Positions 46,049 to 54,525 of a DNA stretch of 64,000 bases are shown in pieces. Where the stretch lies: assembly GCA_018673925.1 (NCBI GenBank), contig JABHBL010000037.1, positions 33,566 to 97,565 on the forward strand, given 5' to 3'. The stretch is from Fidelibacterota bacterium. GTDB lineage: Bacteria > Fidelibacterota > UBA8477 > JABMPR01. How positions within the stretch are numbered: the stretch's first letter is position 1; every line of letters starts with the position of its first letter. Under the pieces are notes generated by a model that saw only the letters and a program-made list of their open reading frames with translations, searched no databases and was not told where the DNA came from. A program made the position numbers and the translations under genes.

Positions 46049-47896
46049 ATGAAAAAATCTTTTCTTATTCAATTCTCCATTCTGATCTTACTTATCATCT
46101 TTGCCAATCTCGGCTTGAGAAGCCTTGAGAGTTATGATGATGATGAACTGGGTAATGCAGGTGGAATCCGTATCGATCTGACTGGTTCTGAGACCGTATT
46201 TGAAAGCAGCCCCAAAGACATGTCTCCCCGAGAGGGAGGGACTCTTGTCCTGGCCGAATCCGCAGAGCCCGAACACTTGAACACTTATACTTCAACCTCT
46301 GCTGCTGCCACTAGAGTACTGGATTATATTTACGAAACTTTACTTGATTATGACTATGAGACCTGGCGTTTTGATCGTCCCTTGCTCGCAGAAAGTTTTA
46401 CCATCAGTGAAGATGGATACACCTTTACTTTTAAAATTAGAGAAAACGTGTACTGGCATGATGGTCAGCAACTTACGGCAGACGATGTATTGTTTTCAAT
46501 CAAGGCTGTACTAAATCCCTTTGTTGATTGTGCGCCCATGCGCAGCTCTTTTTCAAAGGTTGTAAGTGCCCATACTAATGGACAGTATGAATTCGTGATC
46601 AGTAGCTCCGAGACCTATTTCAGGAACCAGGAAATCCTAGGTGGATTTCATATCATTCCCAAGCATATCTGGGATCCAAGGGGTTTGCTGGATCGCTATT
46701 CAGTTGAAGACCTTTTGAACTCAACTGTTACACGTGAGGAAGCTGCTATCAAAGAGTTTGCCGACGCCTTCAATACTCACCCACAAGGTAGACCAGTTGG
46801 GGAAGACGCTGAACCCATCATTGGTTCAGGTCCATGGGTCTTTGACAAGTGGATTACCGGTGACTATATCTCCTATGCCCGGAATGACAACTATTGGAAT
46901 GATGATCCTACCTATATCGAAGGCTATTCAGAGGATGGTGCCTATCTGGATAAGGTGATTGTCAAGGTTATCACCGATGCAACGGCTCGGTTGACTGCCC
47001 TCAAGGCTGGCGAAATAGATTTTATTCCCCGTATGCGCGCTGTTCAGTACTTTACCCAGACCAATACACCGGACTTTCTTGAGAAATTTCAGAAGGTCAG
47101 CTATGTAGTCCCTGCCTATAGTTATATCGGATGGAATAACGACAAACCCTATTTTAGTGATAAACGGGTACGTCAGGCTATGACCATGCTCATTGACCGG
47201 GACTCCTATAATAAATACGTAGCCTATGGGCTGGGCATCCCAACCATCGGACCATTCTATATTTATGGCGAACAGTACAATCACAATATTGAGCGGTGGC
47301 CCTACGATCCTATTAGAGCGGTTGAGCTCATTGAGGAAGCTGGCTGGATTGATCATGATGGAGATGGTATTCGTGATAAGGATGGCGTCCCCTTTAATTT
47401 TACTTTCTCTGTATCAGCAGGTTCTACCAGTTCAAAGTATATGGCTCTCATGCTGAAAGAAGATTTGCGTAAAGTCGGTATCGTTGTGAATATCAGGCAG
47501 TTAGAGTGGTCGGTTTATGTAGAAAACCTGCGAGATCGACAGTTTGATGTTGTCTCACTCCTATGGATCGGCGGTCTGGAATCTGATCCCTATCAGATTT
47601 GGCATTCCGACAATATTGGAGATCGAGGATCCAATTATATGGGGTTCCGTCATGCTGAAGCTGATTCTCTTATAGAAACGGCCAGGTTTGAGATGGACAA
47701 GGAAAAGAGAAATGCCATGTATTTCCGTTTACAGGAAATATTTCATGAGGAGCAGCCATATACATTCATGTTTTATCAGCGTGACCCTGGTGCCTATTTG
47801 AAAGAGTTTCATGGCGTGAAATGGATTCCTATCCGCCCTGGCTATAAGTTGTATAGCTGGTGGCGCAATACCTCCATGGCAGGAGAGTCCTCATAA
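46049..47896 (+). CDS. Peptide ABC transporter substrate-binding protein (SBP_bac_5 family)
   Basis: The 615-residue protein has an N-terminal hydrophobic segment (LIQFSILILLIIFANLGL) without a lipobox cysteine, so it may stay membrane-anchored or be cleaved. The family region starts GGTLVLAESAEPEHLN and includes AESFTISEDGYTFTFKIRENVYWHDGQQLTADDV and KRVRQAMTMLIDR. It binds oligopeptides or similar solutes outside the inner membrane. The stop overlaps the permease start (TAATG). Confidence 0.92.
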   Translation: MKKSFLIQFSILILLIIFANLGLRSLESYDDDELGNAGGIRIDLTGSETVFESSPKDMSPREGGTLVLAESAEPEHLNTYTSTSAAATRVLDYIYETLLDYDYETWRFDRPLLAESFTISEDGYTFTFKIRENVYWHDGQQLTADDVLFSIKAVLNPFVDCAPMRSSFSKVVSAHTNGQYEFVISSSETYFRNQEILGGFHIIPKHIWDPRGLLDRYSVEDLLNSTVTREEAAIKEFADAFNTHPQGRPVGEDAEPIIGSGPWVFDKWITGDYISYARNDNYWNDDPTYIEGYSEDGAYLDKVIVKVITDATARLTALKAGEIDFIPRMRAVQYFTQTNTPDFLEKFQKVSYVVPAYSYIGWNNDKPYFSDKRVRQAMTMLIDRDSYNKYVAYGLGIPTIGPFYIYGEQYNHNIERWPYDPIRAVELIEEAGWIDHDGDGIRDKDGVPFNFTFSVSAGSTSSKYMALMLKEDLRKVGIVVNIRQLEWSVYVENLRDRQFDVVSLLWIGGLESDPYQIWHSDNIGDRGSNYMGFRHAEADSLIETARFEMDKEKRNAMYFRLQEIFHEEQPYTFMFYQRDPGAYLKEFHGVKWIPIRPGYKLYSWWRNTSMAGESS

Positions 47897-49281
47897 TGTG
47901 GCGCTATTTCCTAAAACGTATCCTGTTGATTTTTCCAACCCTGTTTGGGATTTCCATCATCACGTTTATCATTATCAAGCTTGCACCTGGCGATCCCACT
48001 GCCTTTAAGATGGGGAATCAACAGTCGGGTATGTCCTCAGATCAAAATCTAGCCAAGCAAGTCATTGAGCAAACCCGGGAAATCTATGGCTTAGATAAAC
48101 CACTATTGCTCAACTTTGTCATTTTTAATGTTGAGGATAATTGGGAAGCTGTCCAAGACTATCTTGCTGAAGGACAGGAACTTAGCGGCAGGGCCTATGA
48201 TGATATTGTAGAGCCCCTGAAGCAGGCAGACGAAGTTGCAGTGCCCTATTTAGTTGGGTTGTTAGAATCCGATGATCTCACTGCAGATGAGACCACAGTA
48301 GTACTTGAAATCCTGACCATCAAGCAAAAGCTGAGTATTAGTGCTGAGATGAGCCTGGACAAGCAATTGGAATACATTCAGAACTGGTGGTATGGCGGCA
48401 CAGACTCCACTGGTGTGGTTCGGAATGCTGCCAAGGACACATATCAATTCACCGGAATTCAAAAATTTAAAAAGATCTTCACCGAAGCCCAATACCCACG
48501 ATGGTTGGTGAATATGATGACTCTTGATTTTGGTACATCCATCAAGGACAATAGGCCAGTTTGGGATCACATCAAAGAAAGTGTGCCTGTATCTCTTATT
48601 TTCACACTCACTTCATTTATTCTGGCATATCTGATTGCCATACCACTGGGTATATATTCAGCAACGCATCAATATTCCACAGGGGATAAGGTCACCACGG
48701 TCATTCTCTTTATTCTATATTCTCTCCCAAACTTTTGGGTAGCTACTATGGCCATTGTCTTTTTCGGGGGTGGTGACTTCTGGGATGTCTTTCCAGTAAC
48801 AGGGCTACATAGCCTTGGGGCAGAGGACATGAGCACCTGGGAATACCTACTTGATTTGGGACACCATGTTGCCCTACCTCTGATTATCTGGACCTATGGC
48901 TCATTCTCAGCACTCTCACGTTATATGCGTGGATCTATGTTGGAAGTGATTCGTCAGGACTATATCAGAACAGCACGGGCCAAGGGTCTCAGTGAGCGTG
49001 CAGTGACTTACAAGCATGCTTTGAGAAACTCCCTGATTCCCATTATCACAATGTTGGCTAATCTGTTGCCTCTAGCTATCTCAGGTTCAATTATCATCGA
49101 ATCGATTTTTTCTATCCCGGGGATGGGACAATTGAGTTTTAATGCTGTATTGTTCAGGGATTATCCCATTATCATGGCTGTTACGACCATAAGTGCTATG
49201 CTTACCCTGTCAGGGATATTGCTTTCAGATTTACTGTACGCCATCGTCGACCCACGAATTACCTTTGAGGAGAAGCGCTAA
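47896..49281 (+). CDS. Peptide ABC transporter permease, DppB/YejB type, with an extra periplasmic domain
   Basis: The ORF track begins at 47860, but ATG 47896 (MWRYFLKRILLIFPTLFGISIITFIIIKLAPGDP) is the family start and shares a base with the preceding stop. The protein is 461 residues. Typical DppB is about 310-340. The excess lies between YGLDKPLLLNF and the family segment MTLDFGTSIKDNRPVW: about 125 residues forming a helical, HEAT-like insert in the first periplasmic loop. The permease core, with RYMRGSMLEVIRQDYIRTARAKGLSE, is normal. Confidence 0.92.
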   Translation: MWRYFLKRILLIFPTLFGISIITFIIIKLAPGDPTAFKMGNQQSGMSSDQNLAKQVIEQTREIYGLDKPLLLNFVIFNVEDNWEAVQDYLAEGQELSGRAYDDIVEPLKQADEVAVPYLVGLLESDDLTADETTVVLEILTIKQKLSISAEMSLDKQLEYIQNWWYGGTDSTGVVRNAAKDTYQFTGIQKFKKIFTEAQYPRWLVNMMTLDFGTSIKDNRPVWDHIKESVPVSLIFTLTSFILAYLIAIPLGIYSATHQYSTGDKVTTVILFILYSLPNFWVATMAIVFFGGGDFWDVFPVTGLHSLGAEDMSTWEYLLDLGHHVALPLIIWTYGSFSALSRYMRGSMLEVIRQDYIRTARAKGLSERAVTYKHALRNSLIPIITMLANLLPLAISGSIIIESIFSIPGMGQLSFNAVLFRDYPIIMAVTTISAMLTLSGILLSDLLYAIVDPRITFEEKR

Positions 49282-50315
49282 TGTCAGAGATGGCACCAGC
49301 ACGCACCTATTCGCAGATCGTCGGCTCTCAGTTCCGTAAGAACAAGCTGGCGGTAATCTCCCTACATATCATATATATACTGCTCTTCGTCTTTATTTTT
49401 GCTGATTTTCTGGCCAATGACAAACCAATCGTGATGAGATATCAAGGCAGCACATACTTTCCTGTATTCAGGGAATATGGGGTAAAATGGTTTGGGTTGA
49501 ATTGGCAGGATGCCTTTAAAAGTCAGCAATTCAAGATTTTAGAGGATAAGTATGAAGAAGGGGACTGGGCCATTTATCCAGTAATTCCCTATTCCTCCAC
49601 TGAGTATAATCTGCAGGTGAAGCTCCAGCCACCCAGCCGAGCACATATTTTTGGAACTGATGAATTAGGTCGAGATGTATTGTCTCAGATGATTCATGGG
49701 GCCCGGGTAAGTTTATTGGTGGGATTTGTTGCTGTAGCCATCTATGTGTTTATTGGGGTCATTCTGGGAGCGCTGGCAGGATTCTATGGCGGCCTCATCG
49801 ATATTATCATCCAGAGAATGATTGAAATAATGATTACCTTTCCTCGGATGTTTCTTATCATTACCATTGTTGCAGTGATGGAGACCCAGTCCATTATCAA
49901 TATCATGATTATTTTAGGATTGACTGGCTGGACGGGGGTCGCTCGTTTCACTCGGGGTGAATTTTTGAAAGTTAAGAATGAAGATTATGTGGTCGCTGCT
50001 AAAGCACTGGGCTACAGGGACTTTCGCACTATTTTCAGACACGTGTTGCCCAATACGTTGACACCTGTGCTCGTTACTGCAACTTTTGGTGTGGCAGCTG
50101 CAATCCTGATTGAGTCCGGGCTCAGTTTTCTTGGTTTTGGTGCACCTCCAGAACAGGCAACCTGGGGATCATTACTCAGTAGTGCCAGGGATACATTACC
50201 TACCGGTTGGTGGTTGACCACATTTCCGGGTCTGGCAATTTTTATTACCGTGACGGTGTACAATCTTGTGGGTGAGGGTTTACGAGATGCATTGGATCCT
50301 CGTCTGAAGCAATAA
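49281..50315 (+). CDS. Peptide ABC transporter permease, DppC/YejE type
   Basis: The 344-residue protein has the N-terminal OppC helix (LAVISLHIIYILLFVFIFADFLA). A long first loop with NDKPIVMRYQGSTYFPVFREYG resembles YejE of the microcin C/peptide importer. Then come the hallmark HIFGTDELGRDVLSQMIHGARVSLLVG and the EAA loop VAAKALGYRDFRTIFRHVLPN. It pairs with the preceding permease. The two ATPase subunits expected (DppD/F or a fused YejF) are not in the window. Confidence 0.93.
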   Translation: MSEMAPARTYSQIVGSQFRKNKLAVISLHIIYILLFVFIFADFLANDKPIVMRYQGSTYFPVFREYGVKWFGLNWQDAFKSQQFKILEDKYEEGDWAIYPVIPYSSTEYNLQVKLQPPSRAHIFGTDELGRDVLSQMIHGARVSLLVGFVAVAIYVFIGVILGALAGFYGGLIDIIIQRMIEIMITFPRMFLIITIVAVMETQSIINIMIILGLTGWTGVARFTRGEFLKVKNEDYVVAAKALGYRDFRTIFRHVLPNTLTPVLVTATFGVAAAILIESGLSFLGFGAPPEQATWGSLLSSARDTLPTGWWLTTFPGLAIFITVTVYNLVGEGLRDALDPRLKQ

Positions 50316-50363
50316 ATCGCTCCATAATCGGAGTTTACAAATCTTAAATGAAGGACCGAAATA

Positions 50364-52208
50364 GTGGCTGGTAACAAACTTAAAACTATTCTGGCAACAG
50401 ATTGTGGTTCAACCACAACCAAAGCTATCCTGATCGAATTGACCGATCAGGGGTATCGCTTGAAAACAAGAGGAGAAGCTCCTACAACTGTGGAAGCCCC
50501 TTTTGAAGACGTTACCAAGGGTGTGCTCAATGCTATTATGGAAGTTGAAGAGCTTTCAGGCTTGAAGATACTGGATGGTGATCAGATAATTCACCCGATG
50601 AAAGACGACAACACTGGTGTAGACGTTTATGTGTCCACATCATCTGCTGGTGGCGGATTGCAAATGATGGTCGCCGGTGTGGTGAAGGCGATGACTGGAG
50701 AGAGTGCTGAACGAGCCGCATTGGGCGCAGGCTCCATTGTAATGGATGTGCTGGCCTCAAATGATGGTAGACTTCCTCATCAAAAAATTGAACGTATTCG
50801 TCAGCTTCGTCCAGATATGATCTTGCTGTCAGGTGGAATCGATGGCGGAACTGTTTCCCACGTTGTTGAATTAGCTGAAATCCTGGCTGCTGCCAATCCC
50901 AAGCCTCGTCTTGGACAGAATTATAAGCTTCCTGTTATCTATGCTGGTAACAATAAAGCTCAGGATAACATTGCTGAAACTTTGGGTGAGATTACTGATT
51001 TAGATTTGATTGAAAATATCCGACCTGTTTTAGAGGTTGAAAATCTGGGACCAGCTCGAGATAAGATCCATGATCTATTTATGGAGCACGTCATGGCACA
51101 GGCACCTGGGTATAAGAAATTAATGTCCTGGACAGATGCACCCATTATGCCTACACCAGGAGCTGTTGGCTCCCTGATTGAGATGGTTGCCCGCCAGGAA
51201 AATATCTCTGTTGTTGGTGTTGATATTGGTGGTGCGACTACAGATATTTTCTCAGTTTTTCAGGGACAATTCAATCGTACGGTAAGTGCGAATCTGGGAA
51301 TGAGCTACTCAGTCTGCAATGTTTTGGCTGAAGCTACTCTGGAGAATGTCTTACGTTGGGTCCCCATCGATATTGATGAAGGGACACTTACCAATCGGAT
51401 TGGTAACAAGATGATCCGACCGACCACCGTTCCTCAATCCCTGGAAGAATTAATCATTGAACAGGCCATTGCCCGTGAGGCATTAAGGCTATCTTTTATA
51501 CAGCATAAATCATTTGCTGTAAGCCTGAAAGGTGTTCAATCACAACGAACTATTTCAGATGCCTTTGATCAATCTGGTTCAGGTGAGACACTGGTTGATA
51601 TGATGGAGTTGGATTTGCTGGTTGGATCTGGTGGTGTGCTATCCCACGCCCCTCGGAGAGAGCAGGCTATGCGTATGATGATAGATGCCTTTGTCCCTGA
51701 GGGAATTACGCAACTGGCTGTTGATTCAATTTTTATGATGCCACAATTGGGTGTCATGGCCAATATCGAACAAGCTGATATGGCTGAGGATGCGCGCAAG
51801 GCCGCAGTAGAAGTATTTGAGAAGGATTGTTTGATCCGTCTGGGTACATGTATTGCTCCAGTTGGAAAACCTGCCAAATCTGGCACCGTAATTCTGACCG
51901 CAGAATTTGACCTTCCTGGTGAAGGCAAACAGGTAATCGAGTTGAAACAGGGTGAAATCATCGTGATTCCTGCTCCATATGAGCCTATTAGTGCCAAATT
52001 GACACCTTCAAAAACCATGTCCATTGGTAAAGACAAAGGTGAGTCTCATCAGACAGATATCTATGGCGGCACCGTCGGGTTAATTTTTGATGGTCGCGGA
52101 CGACCCTTTGAACTCAGCACCGAGAAATCAAAACGAATTGAAAATCTGAATAAGTGGTCCAAGGCAACCAATGAATATCCGGACACTGAATTACTGGGAG
52201 GAGCATAG
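50364..52208 (+). CDS. MutL/GlmL-family ASKHA ATPase with C-terminal extension, no mutase partner nearby
   Basis: The 614-residue protein starts at GTG 50364, with AAGGACC upstream. Phosphate loop 1 is TILATDCGSTTTKAILIE (residues 8-25). Phosphate loop 2 is VVGVDIGGATTDIFSVF (about 284-300). The adenosine motif is GSGGVLSHAPRREQA (about 421). These are the marks of the MutL (glutamate mutase L) family. In known systems MutL lies between the E and S subunits of B12-dependent glutamate mutase, but neither is present here. About 130 residues after the core (including IYGGTVGLIFDGRGRPFELS) exceed the canonical length. It heads a membrane-protein operon, so a role as a cytosolic ATPase of an unknown envelope complex is inferred. 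Confidence 0.85.
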   Translation: MAGNKLKTILATDCGSTTTKAILIELTDQGYRLKTRGEAPTTVEAPFEDVTKGVLNAIMEVEELSGLKILDGDQIIHPMKDDNTGVDVYVSTSSAGGGLQMMVAGVVKAMTGESAERAALGAGSIVMDVLASNDGRLPHQKIERIRQLRPDMILLSGGIDGGTVSHVVELAEILAAANPKPRLGQNYKLPVIYAGNNKAQDNIAETLGEITDLDLIENIRPVLEVENLGPARDKIHDLFMEHVMAQAPGYKKLMSWTDAPIMPTPGAVGSLIEMVARQENISVVGVDIGGATTDIFSVFQGQFNRTVSANLGMSYSVCNVLAEATLENVLRWVPIDIDEGTLTNRIGNKMIRPTTVPQSLEELIIEQAIAREALRLSFIQHKSFAVSLKGVQSQRTISDAFDQSGSGETLVDMMELDLLVGSGGVLSHAPRREQAMRMMIDAFVPEGITQLAVDSIFMMPQLGVMANIEQADMAEDARKAAVEVFEKDCLIRLGTCIAPVGKPAKSGTVILTAEFDLPGEGKQVIELKQGEIIVIPAPYEPISAKLTPSKTMSIGKDKGESHQTDIYGGTVGLIFDGRGRPFELSTEKSKRIENLNKWSKATNEYPDTELLGGA

Positions 52209-52211
52209 ATC

Positions 52212-53339
52212 ATGGCCCATTCGTATACTCCCGGACTAAAAGTCCTACACGAAACCAAAGTTAGAAAAGATAGAATTTTACCCCTTAAGGGGGATGTGGT
52301 GGTTGAAGCCAAAGCTTCTGTTACCCCGGATGATATTGTTGCGCGCACGCATCTGCCAGGTAATGTGCAGATGATGAATGTGGGAAATTTATTAAACATA
52401 GATCCTACAGATGTGGAAGCAGTGATGCAAAAGCCAATTGGCTCAGAATTCGCGAAAGGTGAGCTTATTGCTGAAACCAAAGGACTTTTTGGATTTTTTA
52501 AATCCAATGTGATGGCTCCCATCGACTGTACTTTGGAATCCATTTCCTCAATTACAGGACAAGTGGTCCTTCGGGATGCACCTATACCTGTTGAGGTGGA
52601 TGCCTACATTCGCGGAGTTGTAGCTGAAGTTGTACCAGAAGAGGGTGTAATCATTGAAACAGAAGCGGTCTTTATCCAGGGTATTTTTGGAATTGGCGGT
52701 GAGAGCAGGGGAGAGCTTGTTGTAGTGACTGATGGTCGCGAGGATGAACTTACTGCAGATTTGATTAAACCTGAACATGCTGGGAAAGTACTGGTAGGTG
52801 GATCATTTATCAGTTTGCCCGCCTATAAAAAAGCTCTCAGCATGAAGGTTGCTGGTGTGGTAGTTGGTGGCTTCAATTATTTTGATCTGGAAGAGATTCT
52901 GGGTTACACACTGGGTGTGGCTATTACTGGCTCTGAGGATCTGGTTACTTCATTAGTACTCACAGAAGGTTATGGTGAGATTCGAATGGGATCCAGAACT
53001 TTTGATCTACTCAAGCGACATCATGGAAAATTCACATCTATCAACGGTGCTACCCAGATTCGAGCTGGTGTTATTCGTCCTGAAATTGTTATTCCATTGA
53101 ATCCAGATGACATCAAAGGTGATGTGCACGCCATTCAAATCAACGAGGGTATACAGGCTGGAAGCCTGGTCCGTGTTATTCGTGCACCCTACTTTGGTAG
53201 AATTGGAACCGTAGTTTCATTACCACCTGAATTACAGAAGATGGAATCTGAAACCATGGTACGAGTCGCTGAAATTAAGATCGATGATCAAGTTATGGTC
53301 ATACCACGTGCTAATCTGGAGATGGTCGAAACTGATTAA
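52212..53339 (+). CDS. Soluble protein with possible barrel-sandwich region and C-terminal KOW-like segment
   Basis: The 375-residue protein has no signal peptide or membrane helix. The N-terminal half is beta-rich and glycine/valine-rich, with IVARTHLPGNVQ and FGFFKSNVMAPIDCTLESISSITGQVVL recalling barrel-sandwich hybrid folds such as lipoyl domains and RnfC. The middle has MKVAGVVVGGFNYFDL. The C-terminal 60 residues (AGSLVRVIRAPYFGRIGTVVSLP and VMVIPRANLEMVE) look like a KOW domain. It starts 3 bases after the MutL-like stop. No function is known. It may be a cytosolic adaptor of the complex. Confidence 0.75.
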   Translation: MAHSYTPGLKVLHETKVRKDRILPLKGDVVVEAKASVTPDDIVARTHLPGNVQMMNVGNLLNIDPTDVEAVMQKPIGSEFAKGELIAETKGLFGFFKSNVMAPIDCTLESISSITGQVVLRDAPIPVEVDAYIRGVVAEVVPEEGVIIETEAVFIQGIFGIGGESRGELVVVTDGREDELTADLIKPEHAGKVLVGGSFISLPAYKKALSMKVAGVVVGGFNYFDLEEILGYTLGVAITGSEDLVTSLVLTEGYGEIRMGSRTFDLLKRHHGKFTSINGATQIRAGVIRPEIVIPLNPDDIKGDVHAIQINEGIQAGSLVRVIRAPYFGRIGTVVSLPPELQKMESETMVRVAEIKIDDQVMVIPRANLEMVETD

Positions 53340-53655
53340 GACGAAGGAAGTGCCCAGCGAAACCACACAGTCAGCTGAAGACCTGGCATTCATTGAGCGC
53401 ATTGCTAAACGAATATATGATACTGGTTTTATAACACCTGCAGTCTTTGCACTGGAAATGGTTAAACCTTTAGCTTTGTTAGGTAGCCATACCATGATAT
53501 TTTTTGGACCGATAGTCAGCGCATTTATCAAAGCCGATGGGTATTATAAAGCTGCCGAGTTGTTTGAAGAACCGAGTAATGTAGAATTATTGATCTCAAG
53601 ACTTGAACAACTGGAACAAGAGCATAAAAAACAAACAAACGGAGAAGCACAGTGA
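53284..53655 (+). CDS. Small helical protein of the MutL/DUF6754 cluster
   Basis: The frame gives up to 123 residues, but the first 22 overlap the preceding gene and look like a shadow of it. The likely protein starts near GTG 53350 (VPSETTQSAEDLAFIERIAKRI), giving about 101 residues. The central amphipathic or hydrophobic stretch FITPAVFALEMVKPLALLGSHTMIFFGPIVSAFI may be membrane-associated. The C-terminus (ELLISRLEQLEQEHKKQ) is coiled-coil-like. Its stop overlaps the next GTG start as GTGA. Function is unknown and the start is unresolved. Confidence 0.65.
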   Translation: MIKLWSYHVLIWRWSKLIKTKEVPSETTQSAEDLAFIERIAKRIYDTGFITPAVFALEMVKPLALLGSHTMIFFGPIVSAFIKADGYYKAAELFEEPSNVELLISRLEQLEQEHKKQTNGEAQ

Positions 53656-54515
53656 AAGATAAACAATTCTGGTCTGTTGCCGGCATCATCTTCGTCCTAT
53701 TCATGATTTACTGGGTTGCAGGACATCCATATTTTGTCTCTGAACGTAGTGTCATGTTTTGGTCAATCCTTATTGTCGGAGGCGTGTTGATCTATTCGAC
53801 CCGCATGGCAAAACGAGGTGAGAAGATTTTCCTGCGTACTATCCCCGGTCTTAAAGCCGTGGAAGAAGCTGTTGGGCGTTCCACCGAAATGGGGAAACCT
53901 GTACTCTATGTTCCAGGAATTATGGATATGGATCAAGTTGAAACTGTGGCAGGAGTTGTTGTACTCGGTCATGTAGCCAAGATGACAGCGCGCTATGAAA
54001 CCAGTCTGAATGTCCCTGTTTCTCGAGCTATTGTTATGAAAGCTGCACGAGAATCTTGCCGTGAATCCTATCTATTAGAAGGTCGCCCAGACCTCTTTCA
54101 CAATGACATGGTTCACTATCTCACCGATGATCAGTTTGCCTACGCTGCTGGTGTGAACGGAATCATGCTGCGCGAAGAACCGGCGGCTTGTCTGTATATG
54201 GGTAAATTTTATGCTGAATCCTTGTTATTGGCTGAAACGGGTAACTCCATTGGAGCCATCCAGATAGCTGGGACTGCCTCACCATCACAGATTCCATTCT
54301 TTGTAACCGCTTGTGATTATACACTGATTGGTGAAGAGTTTTTTGCAGCCAGTGCTTATCTATCACAGGAACCAGAGTTGATCGGTGGAGTCAAAGGGCA
54401 GGATACTCTGAAGATAATGGCTGTCGCCGTAATGCTTCTTGCCACTCTTTTTAACTTTTTTCATGATCTGAACATGATCTCCTGGGATGTCCTGGGATTT
54501 CTGACAGTGCAATAG
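53652..54515 (+). CDS. DUF6754-like membrane protein
   Basis: The 287-residue protein starts at GTG 53652. It has two N-terminal membrane helices (VAGIIFVLFMIYWVAG and VMFWSILIVGGVLIYS), a soluble domain (about residues 60-255) and a C-terminal helix (MAVAVMLLATLFNFF). The soluble domain holds PVLYVPGIMDMDQVETVAGVVVLG and ITACDYTLIGEEFFAASAYLS-like text (here FFVTACDYTLIGEEFFAAS, then KGQD). I associate this with DUF6754 proteins of candidate phyla and Chloroflexota (recalled). Function is unknown. It is coupled to its neighbours by overlap and short gaps. Confidence 0.75.
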   Translation: MKDKQFWSVAGIIFVLFMIYWVAGHPYFVSERSVMFWSILIVGGVLIYSTRMAKRGEKIFLRTIPGLKAVEEAVGRSTEMGKPVLYVPGIMDMDQVETVAGVVVLGHVAKMTARYETSLNVPVSRAIVMKAARESCRESYLLEGRPDLFHNDMVHYLTDDQFAYAAGVNGIMLREEPAACLYMGKFYAESLLLAETGNSIGAIQIAGTASPSQIPFFVTACDYTLIGEEFFAASAYLSQEPELIGGVKGQDTLKIMAVAVMLLATLFNFFHDLNMISWDVLGFLTVQ

Positions 54516-54525
54516 GAGGTTATCC

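Noticed and set aside
46928-47356. 142-residue ORF opposite the peptide-binding protein gene
   Set aside because: Antisense to a strongly supported SBP_bac_5 gene. Shadow.
51569-52036. 155-residue ORF opposite the MutL-like gene
   Set aside because: Antisense to the clearly conserved ASKHA core. No independent support.
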